From a virus: 21,146 nt of DNA. Shown here piece by piece: positions 6,184 to 15,300 of the stretch. The position numbers and the translations under genes were made by a program. A model generated the notes under the pieces. That model was not told the origin of the DNA. It searched no databases and worked only from the letters and a program-made list of their open reading frames with translations. The stretch is taken from IMG/VR virus record IMGVR_UViG_3300024346_000617, positions 1-21,146 of that record. One strand, given 5' to 3'. Every line of letters begins with the position of its first letter. The first letter of the stretch is position 1.

Positions 6184-7368
6184 TTATTTTTTGTTTTTGT
6201 TTTCGGCCACTATTCTAGAAAGTCTCTCCATAGTGGTTTCTTTTGAGTTTGTCTTAGTCTCGTTTGCTCCAAGCTTTACAGCAGCAGGTTGTTTGCTTAG
6301 CTCTTCTACTTGTGCTTGTAGAGCGACATTCTGATTTAAGACATCTTGTAGTTGTTTTGTAATATTTTCGATAAGCGCGTTGTAGTCGATAGACTCTGCA
6401 GGCATGCCTTCTTCTACTGACTCTATAATGTTTTCCATAATAGATTCAACAGCCTCTGATGCAATCTCTTCTTCGATAGCCGAGGCATTTACTGGAGTTT
6501 CTGCTACAGTTTCTTCTGCTAATATTTCTTCTGTTGCTTCTGCTTCTACTGGTGCTTCCGCTACTGGTTCAGCAGAGATGATAACTCCCATATCGTCAGT
6601 TTTTACGACTTTGCCTTCAACCACTATTTCTGCGTTCGCATATGACATAGGTCCATTGCCGTCATTTTTGTCTAGGGTTAATGTTTCTCCAACAGAATAT
6701 GTTTCTGAGAATAAAGTCCCCTCTGGAATTTCAACGCTTCCAAGATTTACGTCGGCTGTAAGCTTACCTACAATCCTGCTTAGCTCTTTTAATAGATTCA
6801 TTTGTTCTTTATTTTTTTTTGTGATATTCATTTCTATTTTTCTAGTGCTTAATATACTATCAATAGAAAAGCCTTTGACTTTCTTGGATTTTATTAAATC
6901 CCAAGTGTCGTTATTTTCTACATAGGCGCTTGCCATCCAGGTTCCTGCTGGAAGGTCTTTAAACCCCAATGCGTTTGCTTTGTCATTTTTGCCATCTTCT
7001 ATAATCCAAGATTCAACAAAAGTTAAATCCTGTATAGCAGCGTTTTCGTCGTGGCCTACTGTGGAATTATGCTGATAGTCATTTTTCATAAAATCTTGGC
7101 TGAACATCCTGATTTCATTTTCGCCGAACACAAGGTTGAACTCCTCATTTGTCTGCTTGTTGAACCTTAAAATCTTTTTGTTCGGAATAAGTACTGGCCC
7201 AGTGATGAGCCTTTTTTCCCCTTCGACTGCTAGCTTTACCTCTTCTTGTTCTTTTGATAGAGCAACAAAGAATTCCTCCATAGCCGGGTCTTCTACTAGT
7301 GAGATAGCATATACACCATCGCTTTGTTGTGGGTTATATACCACTTTGTATAGGTCTAGGTTTTCCAT
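6184..7368 (-). CDS. XkdF-like prohead protease with scaffold domain
   Basis: A 394-residue protein in two parts. Residues about 1-180 resemble the XkdF-like prohead serine protease: DGVYAISLVEDPAMEEFFVAL near the start, a LITGPVLIPNK strand, then HNSTVGHDE (100-108), VESWIIED (118-125) and VKGFSIDS (164-171). H100 or H106 and S168 are the likely catalytic residues. Residues about 265-325 are very acidic and Ala/Glu/Val-rich, residues 330-360 form a coiled coil (ITKQLQDVLNQNVALQAQVEEL), and the end is basic (RLSRIVAENKNKK), which together look like an internal scaffold ending in a capsid-binding tail. The protein should assemble inside the prohead and then be degraded. The conserved GTCTTAAA element lies 3 nt before its ATG. 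Protease-scaffold fusion is known in other phages; the catalytic assignment is inferred. Confidence 0.75.
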   Translation of the reverse strand: MENLDLYKVVYNPQQSDGVYAISLVEDPAMEEFFVALSKEQEEVKLAVEGEKRLITGPVLIPNKKILRFNKQTNEEFNLVFGENEIRMFSQDFMKNDYQHNSTVGHDENAAIQDLTFVESWIIEDGKNDKANALGFKDLPAGTWMASAYVENNDTWDLIKSKKVKGFSIDSILSTRKIEMNITKKNKEQMNLLKELSRIVGKLTADVNLGSVEIPEGTLFSETYSVGETLTLDKNDGNGPMSYANAEIVVEGKVVKTDDMGVIISAEPVAEAPVEAEATEEILAEETVAETPVNASAIEEEIASEAVESIMENIIESVEEGMPAESIDYNALIENITKQLQDVLNQNVALQAQVEELSKQPAAVKLGANETKTNSKETTMERLSRIVAENKNKK

Positions 7369-7371
7369 ATA

Positions 7372-7397
7372 TTTAAGACATGATTTTTTATTTTGTT
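7372..7397 (-). promoter_or_regulatory. Conserved AACAAAA/GTCTTAAA element, copy c (capsid unit)
   Basis: AACAAAA begins at 7397 and GTCTTAAA covers 7379-7372 (18 nt from AAC to GTC), placed between the tape-measure stop and the protease ATG, which lies 3 nt downstream. If this is a -10 element, the message would be leaderless or nearly so. It would drive protease, capsid and tube genes up to the terminator at 4615-4649. Confidence 0.6.
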
Positions 7398-7403
7398 ATA
7401 TTT

Positions 7404-9749
7404 TTACAAAAAGGTTGCATTATTTGTTATATTCCTGTCAAGCGCTTGTTGAGTAGTCATATCAGTTCCAACAACATATGCTTTTACTGGTTGCTGCTGT
7501 TGAGCTGCGATAGTCGCCGCTAACTGGTTTGTAGTAGAGCTCCCCACTATATTAAATGATGCCTGCGGAGCATTGGCAGTTCCAGATGAAGAGTTGTTAC
7601 CAGATGAGCCACCTGTAAGTTTTTGTGCCAAGATAGTCGCGATAGATAGACCCGCTCTGGCTACGGCCGCTGCGGTAAGCAACCCTTTTGAGACAACCCC
7701 CGTATCAGGAAGAGCAGTAAGAGATGGATTCGCCCATATTCCTCTTATCTCTTCTTGCCCAGTGATAACAACATTCGCGACCCCAATGACTTTTCTAAGC
7801 GCTAGGGCGTCTTCGGCTGCTTTCTTTCCTTTAAGATGGCCATTTGTTATTAAAGCGTCTACGAAATTTTGGCTTTCGCTTGCAATGCCCATGACAGCGT
7901 TTTTATATTGCTGTTCTCTGTCAAGAGCTTCGTCCCTCATAAGCTTTCTTTTATCCCATGTGGTCGCTTCTATTTCAAGCTCTTTGTCAGAAGTCGTTGT
8001 AGCGATTTCTATCATAAGGTCGCTAGTGTTTTGTGCTATGGCTACAGAGTTTTCAGAAATCTGTACATCTACGTCAATAGCTTTCGCTAGCTTATCCCTA
8101 AGCATTTGGTCTTGAGTCTGTCCAGATAGCTTTCGCTCGTTGTCTAGCTCCTTAAGCCTTTCTTTTTCGGCATCTGTAAGCTTTATTTCTCCATCTATTT
8201 TAGCAGCAAGAATCGATGCGTCAGACATAAGTTGCTTTGAGTCGGCTACAAGCATATCTTGCTTTTCTTGTAGAACCTCGCGCTCGGCAAGCTTTGTCTT
8301 CTCTATTACCTCTATTCTATTTTCATAGCTCTTGTTTATCCTTCTTTGTATTTCGTCAAACTTGTTAGAGTTGTCTAGTCGTCCATCCACGGACTTTTCA
8401 TACTGGAAAAGCTTGTTGTTAAGCTCATATTCTTCTAGCTTTAATTTATTTATTTCATCATACTGTTCTATAATCTTTTCATTCCCGATTATCACTGCAG
8501 CCTGTTCTGTAAATATAATGTCGTTCTTTTTTTCAGCTAGGTCTTTTGCTATCTGCGCTTTTTCGCGGTATGCATCCGAATCCTTAAATAAGTCCTTTAG
8601 CTGTTTTTTAAGCTCATTGTATTCTTTATCCGAATAGGCGCCCGAAGCCACCATTTCTCTCTGTCTTTTAGCAGCCTCTTCTATTTTTTGAGTAACTTTA
8701 TCGTTGGCTTCTATCAAATCATCTGCGAGCTTGTTTAGCTTTGTCATATCGGCAAAAACTTTGCCATATTTCGAGTTGTCAATCTCTGTAAGAGCCTTCC
8801 CGCTTGCGTTTATTATATCATAGTATTTTTTAATAAATGCTATGCTTTCTGTAAGGTATTTCTTTTCGTTTGCTAAAGCTTCTTCTCTTAGCCTTTTTTC
8901 TTCGGCGAACTTAGCAACGCTGCTGCTGGTTTCGGTCTTGTCTCGGTCTATCTTTGCTTGCGAAACCAAATCTTGTGTAGCGCTTAGCTTCTTTACGATT
9001 TCATTTTCATTATCATATATAGTAAGCCTGGCGCTGGCGTTTTTAAGGTCGTCTCGCGCTTCTTGTCTAGCTTCTTGTGTAGAAGCGTTTAGCCTTATGG
9101 TCGCGATTACGACCTCGTTTAGTATTTTGTTTCTTTCGCTATCTGTATCAACAGCTTGTTTCAATAAAGCCACCTCGCTTTCTAGTTGTGGAATAGAAAG
9201 GTCATAGTATGCTTTTTTGGCGTCGTTTATTTCAAGAGTCTTTTTAAGTATCAAATCTTGCGAGGCTCCTTGTGCTTGCAATATAGCCAGTTCGTTTTCT
9301 AAAGAAGCTACTGTTGCGTCTAGCGAAACTTTTGTAGATTTCTGAATCTGGTCGAAGCTTATTAAAGAAGCATTAAAATTTTCTAAAAGCTTGGCCGAGC
9401 CAGACAAAATCCCATTCCACTTTTCCCAGTTGGTTACAAGCTCTAGCAAAACAATAGCCAATGCTCCAATCCCTGTCGCTATAAGCGCACCTCTAAGACC
9501 CTTTAATGATAGTCCTGTTCCCTCTATGGCTTCTATAGCATCCTTAAAATCCATTGCGAGTCCGCCAGTAGCCGCGCCAAGAAGGCCCATTGCTCCGCCA
9601 TTTTCTAAAAGTCCTTTCTTATTATGGTCTAATGATTTTGTATTGTTTTCAGTCGCCTTCGTAACCTTTTCTACGCCTTGCGCTGTTTTGTCAAGGTTTT
9701 GAGTATCTACTACTACATCGATTTCTATAGTCTTGTTTATATCGGCCAT
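7404..9749 (-). CDS. Tail tape measure protein
   Basis: A 781-residue protein with the typical tape-measure layout. The N-terminus (IEIDVVVDTQNLDKTAQGVEKVTKATE) leads into a Gly/Ala-rich hydrophobic stretch (51-64) and a membrane-like segment (86-106, RGALIATGIGALAIVLLEL). A very long charged helical region (about 130-600) with heptad-like spacing follows, then a Gly/Ser/Asn-rich C-terminal part ending in VVGTDMTTQQALDRNITNNATFL. Tape measures set tail length; at the usual ~1.5 A per residue this would give a tail of about 115 nm. Its ATG overlaps the stop of the 41-codon ORF as TAATG. The usual chaperone neighbour is not directly upstream; the probable chaperone lies some 7 kb away beside the terminase. 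Confidence 0.85.
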   Translation of the reverse strand: MADINKTIEIDVVVDTQNLDKTAQGVEKVTKATENNTKSLDHNKKGLLENGGAMGLLGAATGGLAMDFKDAIEAIEGTGLSLKGLRGALIATGIGALAIVLLELVTNWEKWNGILSGSAKLLENFNASLISFDQIQKSTKVSLDATVASLENELAILQAQGASQDLILKKTLEINDAKKAYYDLSIPQLESEVALLKQAVDTDSERNKILNEVVIATIRLNASTQEARQEARDDLKNASARLTIYDNENEIVKKLSATQDLVSQAKIDRDKTETSSSVAKFAEEKRLREEALANEKKYLTESIAFIKKYYDIINASGKALTEIDNSKYGKVFADMTKLNKLADDLIEANDKVTQKIEEAAKRQREMVASGAYSDKEYNELKKQLKDLFKDSDAYREKAQIAKDLAEKKNDIIFTEQAAVIIGNEKIIEQYDEINKLKLEEYELNNKLFQYEKSVDGRLDNSNKFDEIQRRINKSYENRIEVIEKTKLAEREVLQEKQDMLVADSKQLMSDASILAAKIDGEIKLTDAEKERLKELDNERKLSGQTQDQMLRDKLAKAIDVDVQISENSVAIAQNTSDLMIEIATTTSDKELEIEATTWDKRKLMRDEALDREQQYKNAVMGIASESQNFVDALITNGHLKGKKAAEDALALRKVIGVANVVITGQEEIRGIWANPSLTALPDTGVVSKGLLTAAAVARAGLSIATILAQKLTGGSSGNNSSSGTANAPQASFNIVGSSTTNQLAATIAAQQQQPVKAYVVGTDMTTQQALDRNITNNATFL

Positions 9750-9874
9750 TATTTAAGTATTTTTTTTATCCACTCCATAAAAGTGCTTGGCATTTCATAT
9801 TTGCCCATTGCTATGTCTATAAAATCGGTGCCAGACCAGTTTCCTAAAAAAAGGATTTCCATTATATCTCTCAT
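9749..9874 (-). CDS. 41-residue protein coupled to the tape measure
   Basis: A short frame, ATG at 9874 and TAA at 9751-9749, whose stop overlaps the tape-measure start (TAATG). The product begins MRDIMEILFLGNWSGTDFID and ends in a basic helix (WIKKILK). No family is recognised with confidence. A real gene is supported by its exact fit in the gap, by stop-start coupling and by the GTCTTAAA element 3 nt upstream. It could be a translational leader for the tape measure or a small assembly factor. An internal ATG at codon 5 is an alternative start. Confidence 0.6.
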   Translation of the reverse strand: MRDIMEILFLGNWSGTDFIDIAMGKYEMPSTFMEWIKKILK

Positions 9875-9877
9875 ATG

Positions 9878-9903
9878 TTTAAGACCAGCTTTTATGTTTT
9901 GTT
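9878..9903 (-). promoter_or_regulatory. Conserved AACAAAA/GTCTTAAA element, copy d (tape-measure unit)
   Basis: AACAAAA begins at 9903, inside the TAA stop of the upstream gene, and GTCTTAAA covers 9885-9878 (18 nt from AAC to GTC). The ATG of the 41-codon ORF is 3 nt downstream, as in copy c. It would serve the 41-residue ORF and the tape measure. Confidence 0.6.
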
Positions 9904-12397
9904 AAGCCGGCTCATTAAGGCCTCTTTGTATAAGCTCTACGGCATGTCCTGTAACATATCCTTCTCCTTGCCATATATTTATAGTCATGACACGGTCTTC
10001 ATATACCTCTGGTATGCCTTGTGTGGCCTTTTCTAAAACTCTAATGACTATTTCGGTTGAGCCCGTGCCTGATGGTGTCAAGACCTCTACCCAGTCTGTT
10101 CCATTTCCTTCGTCTGATAGAGAAACATGCCAGTACCCATCCGTATTTATCGGTATGCCGTAGTATTTTGTTCCAGCATTTGCATCTATCGATGTGGTTA
10201 TAGCGAAAGGCTGTGGTGCAACATAAGAGAATATATCATTAAATAAAGTGAATTTAGTCTGTCCAGTGCTGACATCTACCGTGAAGTCGTTTATTTTAAA
10301 TCTATTGTTACCTATTATTATCCTATCATTTAATGAAAGTTCTTGTATATATCTTGCTGGAAGAGCCGCCGCGATATATGTGAATTTTCTCTGCTTTAAT
10401 GAGTATATCGTTTCTACCCAGTTTCTCCAATAGTTTAAGTATAGCGAGTTATCTACTTGCAGAAGATGCCAAGGGTCTATTTCGGCTCCGAAGTTTATAG
10501 CATCCGTAACTTGATATAATAAAGCATCGTTCGTGTTTCCTACAATATATGGAAAGGAGACTGTCGTATATATGTTTTGGTATTTTACTTTGAACGGAAA
10601 ATCAGAGGAGACTGCTATTCCATTGTTAAAAAATAAAATAGGTTTCGACACTCTTCTAGATATAGTGGTTCCATCGTCAGATAAGGTGGCTGACTGGCCT
10701 ATAACTATATTTGTTGTTGTGTCAATAAGTGTTGGGTCAGTAAGATATGGTGCTTGAACATCTAGTCGCTCAAAAAGCATATTCTCAAATGGAAGTTCTA
10801 CTTTAAGTTCGTCTAGGTTTTCTACTGTAGCATATGTGCTTCTAAGGTCGCCATATGCATAGCCTCTTGATGCTTCATTTAATCTATTAAACTCGGCAGC
10901 TGCTATATTTTCTGTCTTTTGATATAAAAACCGAAGAGTCCTGTATATCAGTGGTCTTTCAATAAGAACATTTGAGTGGTTGACATAGTTTGATATGTTG
11001 AGTATGCTTCCTCTGCTATAATAGCCATCTAAGGTATCTACGTAGAACTGTGTCTCCGATATAGGCCTGACAATAAGCTTAAACATTTTCATTATGCCTT
11101 GAAAAAAGTCTAAAACTTTCATTTTTGGAATATTATCTTCTATTTTTACCGAGACTGTTAAGGTAGATAGGTTGCTTGATGAAGATAAATCTACATATAC
11201 GTAAGTTTCACTGGCATATTTTCCTTGATAATAGACCTCACATCTTGTAACGACGTCCATTGTAACTGTCGGAATCAATATAAGTTTAACATTATCGATA
11301 GTATATTCACATGGATTTCCATCTAAAGTGCTAAAGTTAAACGATATATAGTTTGCTCCTGATATAGCAGTGTAAGTTTTTACCGTATTTCCGTCTTGGT
11401 CGACTATCAATGCGTCATATTCCGCGGTCGGATTTGATGGATTTACATACCACCTTATATATCCGCTGAATATAACTGCTGCGATGTTGCTATATCTTCT
11501 TCTATTTATAGACATAACATTTCCGCTTCTAAAAAATATAGGAAAAGGATGTGGGCATGGTGGAACTGGGTCATCTGCCTCTATGTGTATTCCCTCAAAA
11601 GGCTGATATATATCTGGCTCAAACTGTGCTCCTAATATATTGTCTGTTTTTGCATTCATCCACATAAAAAGGTTGTTAAACACAGCCTTTCCGAAAAAGT
11701 CCCGTGTGAAAGATATACCATACTTTGCTTCTATACCTTCCAGTATATTCGCTATTCTAATGGCGGGCCTTAGCTCTGTTTCTAATATGGAGCCACTGGA
11801 TTCTGGTCCACCTGATATATCTGTTGAGTCGTTTGTTCCATAGTTCCAGTCCCTGTTGGCATATGCAATAAGTGGAGTTATTATGTTTCCATCCTTAAAT
11901 GATGGGTTGTTTAAGGTCTTCTCAAAATTTTCAAGCGTATAGTCATAGTCAAACTGTGAAAGAGATGTTAAAGTCTTTGTTTCGTTTCCGAATATATCTT
12001 TTGTATAGTCTAGCCTATCTATCGTATCTTCTCCGAAAACATCCGATAGTTGTCTTAATGAGCCGAAGAAAGTTATCTTGTATGTTGAGGGCATATGGTC
12101 TATAAGAACCACATTTTCAAGTTGAACTCGTCCAGTCCTAAACGGAAGAGTATCTACCTCGATATATGCCGAAACCCGTATGTTTGCGTTGAAGCCATTG
12201 TCTATACTGTAATCATAATAGTGCTCAAATATGGCATTGTTGTTCGGGGTCGCAGGAATAGTAAACGAGTTGCTATAGTCGTTGAACACGCTTGATAACT
12301 TTTCTATGTCTGATAGTTTTGACGTAACTTGTATCGTTTCGTCGTCGAACATATCGAGTAATCTATAATCTTCTCCTATATATATCTTTGTCTTCAT
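9902..12397 (-). CDS. Large tail-tip protein with C-terminal BACON-like domain
   Basis: An 831-residue structural protein. The start (IYIGEDYRLLDMFDDETIQVTSKLSDIEKLSSVFNDYSNSFTIPATPNNNAIFEHYY) matches a pattern I recall from tail proteins of Bacteroidota siphoviruses. The body is beta-rich with aromatic residues, including VLDFFQGIMKMFKLIVRPISETQFYVDTLDGYY, as in distal-tail or baseplate hub proteins. Residues about 732-826 (YYGIPINTDGYWHVSLSDE...WVEVLTPSGTGSTEIVIRV...RVMTINIWQ...VELIQRG) look like a BACON domain: a W near the start, a PSGTGS turn, an R-initiated strand and a final Q. BACON domains are suspected carbohydrate or mucin binders and occur in crAss-like phage tails. Its ATG overlaps the stop of the upstream tail gene (TAATG). 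Tail-tip placement is inferred from family pattern and position. Confidence 0.65.
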   Translation of the reverse strand: MKTKIYIGEDYRLLDMFDDETIQVTSKLSDIEKLSSVFNDYSNSFTIPATPNNNAIFEHYYDYSIDNGFNANIRVSAYIEVDTLPFRTGRVQLENVVLIDHMPSTYKITFFGSLRQLSDVFGEDTIDRLDYTKDIFGNETKTLTSLSQFDYDYTLENFEKTLNNPSFKDGNIITPLIAYANRDWNYGTNDSTDISGGPESSGSILETELRPAIRIANILEGIEAKYGISFTRDFFGKAVFNNLFMWMNAKTDNILGAQFEPDIYQPFEGIHIEADDPVPPCPHPFPIFFRSGNVMSINRRRYSNIAAVIFSGYIRWYVNPSNPTAEYDALIVDQDGNTVKTYTAISGANYISFNFSTLDGNPCEYTIDNVKLILIPTVTMDVVTRCEVYYQGKYASETYVYVDLSSSSNLSTLTVSVKIEDNIPKMKVLDFFQGIMKMFKLIVRPISETQFYVDTLDGYYSRGSILNISNYVNHSNVLIERPLIYRTLRFLYQKTENIAAAEFNRLNEASRGYAYGDLRSTYATVENLDELKVELPFENMLFERLDVQAPYLTDPTLIDTTTNIVIGQSATLSDDGTTISRRVSKPILFFNNGIAVSSDFPFKVKYQNIYTTVSFPYIVGNTNDALLYQVTDAINFGAEIDPWHLLQVDNSLYLNYWRNWVETIYSLKQRKFTYIAAALPARYIQELSLNDRIIIGNNRFKINDFTVDVSTGQTKFTLFNDIFSYVAPQPFAITTSIDANAGTKYYGIPINTDGYWHVSLSDEGNGTDWVEVLTPSGTGSTEIVIRVLEKATQGIPEVYEDRVMTINIWQGEGYVTGHAVELIQRGLNEPA

Positions 12398-15300
12398 TAT
12401 CTTATGTTCTTTATTTCATTATGGCTTAGCCTAACTTTAATCGTATATTGTATATTCTTGTCGTTCAAGTTCGTTTTGTATGCCAATGACTGGTCCATTC
12501 TTATTGCTGGGTATGCATAGTCTGTTCTTACTAGTTCGCCGAAAGAAAAGTATCCACTCGACCTAATCCATATCTCTTCACTTAGCATGGCTTCTTTTAT
12601 GCTTTCGTTCATATATTCTGGAATAAAAGGTGTGTTTAATGTCCATTCTTCATAACCAGTTACGTTAAGCTGCTTTTTGGTGTGTCTATTTATGTCATAA
12701 TCGCCATTCATATCTACAATGCTTCTAAGATAATCGTCTCCTGATATATTAAGCTGCTTTGTCGTCTTCTTACTCATAGAGATGCTTTCTAAGACACCCC
12801 ATTTGTTCTTGAATATAAGTTCATAGTTATCGTATCTACATTCGTCATATGCCTCGTATGTGATTATCTCTTCTAGTTCGTCCATATATACTATTCCGAA
12901 AATGACTTGGTTATTCGCACCTAGATATGTCGCCACATCGATTGAATTATAATATTGGTCGTTTTGCGACACGAAGACATTTGGTTCTATAACGATATAA
13001 AACCCATCAGATATGGCATACATAACGGCAACATCTCTGTTTCTATAATATAGTCGTGGAGCCGAGCCTCTTGCGATAATGTTTGTATGTGGAGTCAGTA
13101 TTCGTGGAAAGTTGTTTATGCTCTCTGGTGTTCCGTTAAGTTCTAATGGAGTTACGAATCCATCCATAACATGATATAGGCTCATTGGATTTGATGCCGT
13201 TGCTGTTCCATTATAGTTTTGTGCGCGAACTCTAACCCATCTGCTTTCATTTTCTCCAAGCTGCATGACAGGTGTATCCGATAAGAATCCAGTGATGTCT
13301 GCCTCCAAGTCTTCTTTGACTATATTCGCCAAGTCTATATAAAGTGCTGTTTGGCTTGGAACCATTTTTTGTTTTGTAATCGAATAGCTTAGTGGTGCGA
13401 TGTCTTCTATGTTTCCAATAAAAGAATATATATCAAACACTGTGCTTGACTGCGTTCCTATCGATTTCTGCAATATAGGGCTTCGCGTAAGCGCTAGCCT
13501 TGCGTTTGCTAGGAGTTCGTCTAAGTCAAAGAGTTCTATCTCTCCTAATAGCTGAACTATATCTATAAAAGATATTATCCTTGGAACTATAGGCGGAACA
13601 AAAGGCCCACCATCATCTAATGCAAGATTTATAGTCGAGCCATAAAAAGATGTGTCAAAAGAATAGTATCCATATTTTAAGTTTACATAATAGAAGTTTA
13701 CTACTTGCCATTCAAGGTTAAACTTTTTATATGTGTTCCAATATGTGTGAGCGAGCGCTGAACGCCACTCTATTGCGTCCGTTACGTTTGGAATAATGGC
13801 AGGCTCCTCAAAGTCTGGTATAGCTATAAGCCAGTTTTCCCATAAAGGGTTGTTAAGTTCAAGCGTAACCACATTTTCAACTATTGTGATGTTGTAATAA
13901 AAATCTCGTATGCCTGGCTTTCCTGTGGTGCCAAGTTCTCTCGTGGCTGCTATAAGATTTGGATAGACAACCGTGTCCATCCATTCTTCTAAAAACACCG
14001 CCAAATTTTGCTTCATGTTTATATCTAGCTTTACCGTGCCTGGGTCGCCGTCTTCTGTGAACTGAATAAGCAGTCCATCATAATAGAAAAAGTTTGTATC
14101 TGGGTTGTATAAGTTTCCAATAGCGAGAGATATGCTTCCTTGTGCTGCGGCTGGGTATAATGGGTCAAACTCAAAGGAGACTGATGTTTTATTTATTTTA
14201 TATTCGCCGATTTCTATATTTCTATTTATATGCCATTTATCTACTGCTGGGTATATGCTATCGTCTAAATAGTAGTTTGTTGTCGTGTTCATGCCTCTGG
14301 CGGTCTGGAACCTTCCTAATGCGAGACAATGTGTTGTGTATTGGTCGCTAACTGCCCCACCCGGTCTTAGTCTAGAAGATATAACCCTATATATTATAGA
14401 GCCGTCTAAAAATCGTATAGTATCAAAGTTTTGTGAATCAAAAGGCGTATTTTGATTTATCACAAAGGGTGCGTCGAACTCGTTGAACCACTCAAACGAT
14501 ATTATATTCTCTGCTCTATATGGCCCGAACTTCTTAAAGTTTCCACCTAAGACTACAAAGGTGCCACCCCTTCCATATGGTGTGCCAGGGTTTTCAATGA
14601 TTTGTATATCGTATATTCCGCCCTCGACATAGTTTGGACTTGATATACCAGTTCCTATACGGCTCATAAAATAATCATTTACAAGACCAGTCGCTGCATC
14701 TACTGCTGTGATGCCTAGTCCGGCCATTCCATATGTAGTTTCTAAAGGGTCGGCGAACGACATGACTGCGTTTGCGTCAGTTGCTATAAGCATAAATGGA
14801 TATAGACTACCGCCTTGAAGGCATATTGCTTTACAATCCGAACCGCCCGTGAATGCTAAAAGCTCTTCCCACACTCCAAACTGGTTTAGTTTGGCTACAA
14901 GCCTTGATGTGTTTGTGTTACATGTCTCGAAGTTTCCGCCGATATATACGTCGGCTGTGCCAGGGTCTTTTGTAATGGCTCTAATATATACTCTACCATA
15001 ACCAGTGCTATTCGTGCATGATGTGATAGTCCATGTTGCATCTAATGTTCCATCCGTCTCAAACCTAGCCACTCTTCCACCACCAGTACTGTTCGTATAA
15101 CCAACATATATTCTTCCAGTATCAGGCTCGACTGTAATTTTAGTTACGATAGTGGTCGAATTGAATAATCCAGTCGCCGCAACATTCGCCCTAAAAGCCA
15201 TATCTAATGTTCCGTCGCCATTTATTTTCGCGAACTGTTTTATAGAAGTTCCGTTCCATAGTGTCTGTTCGCCACCGATATAGAAAGAACCACCGTCGCC

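Noticed and set aside
6335-6342. A sixth GTCTTAAA copy
   Set aside because: It lies inside the protease-scaffold coding region (QDVLNQ), and the AACAAAA partner is not at the right distance.
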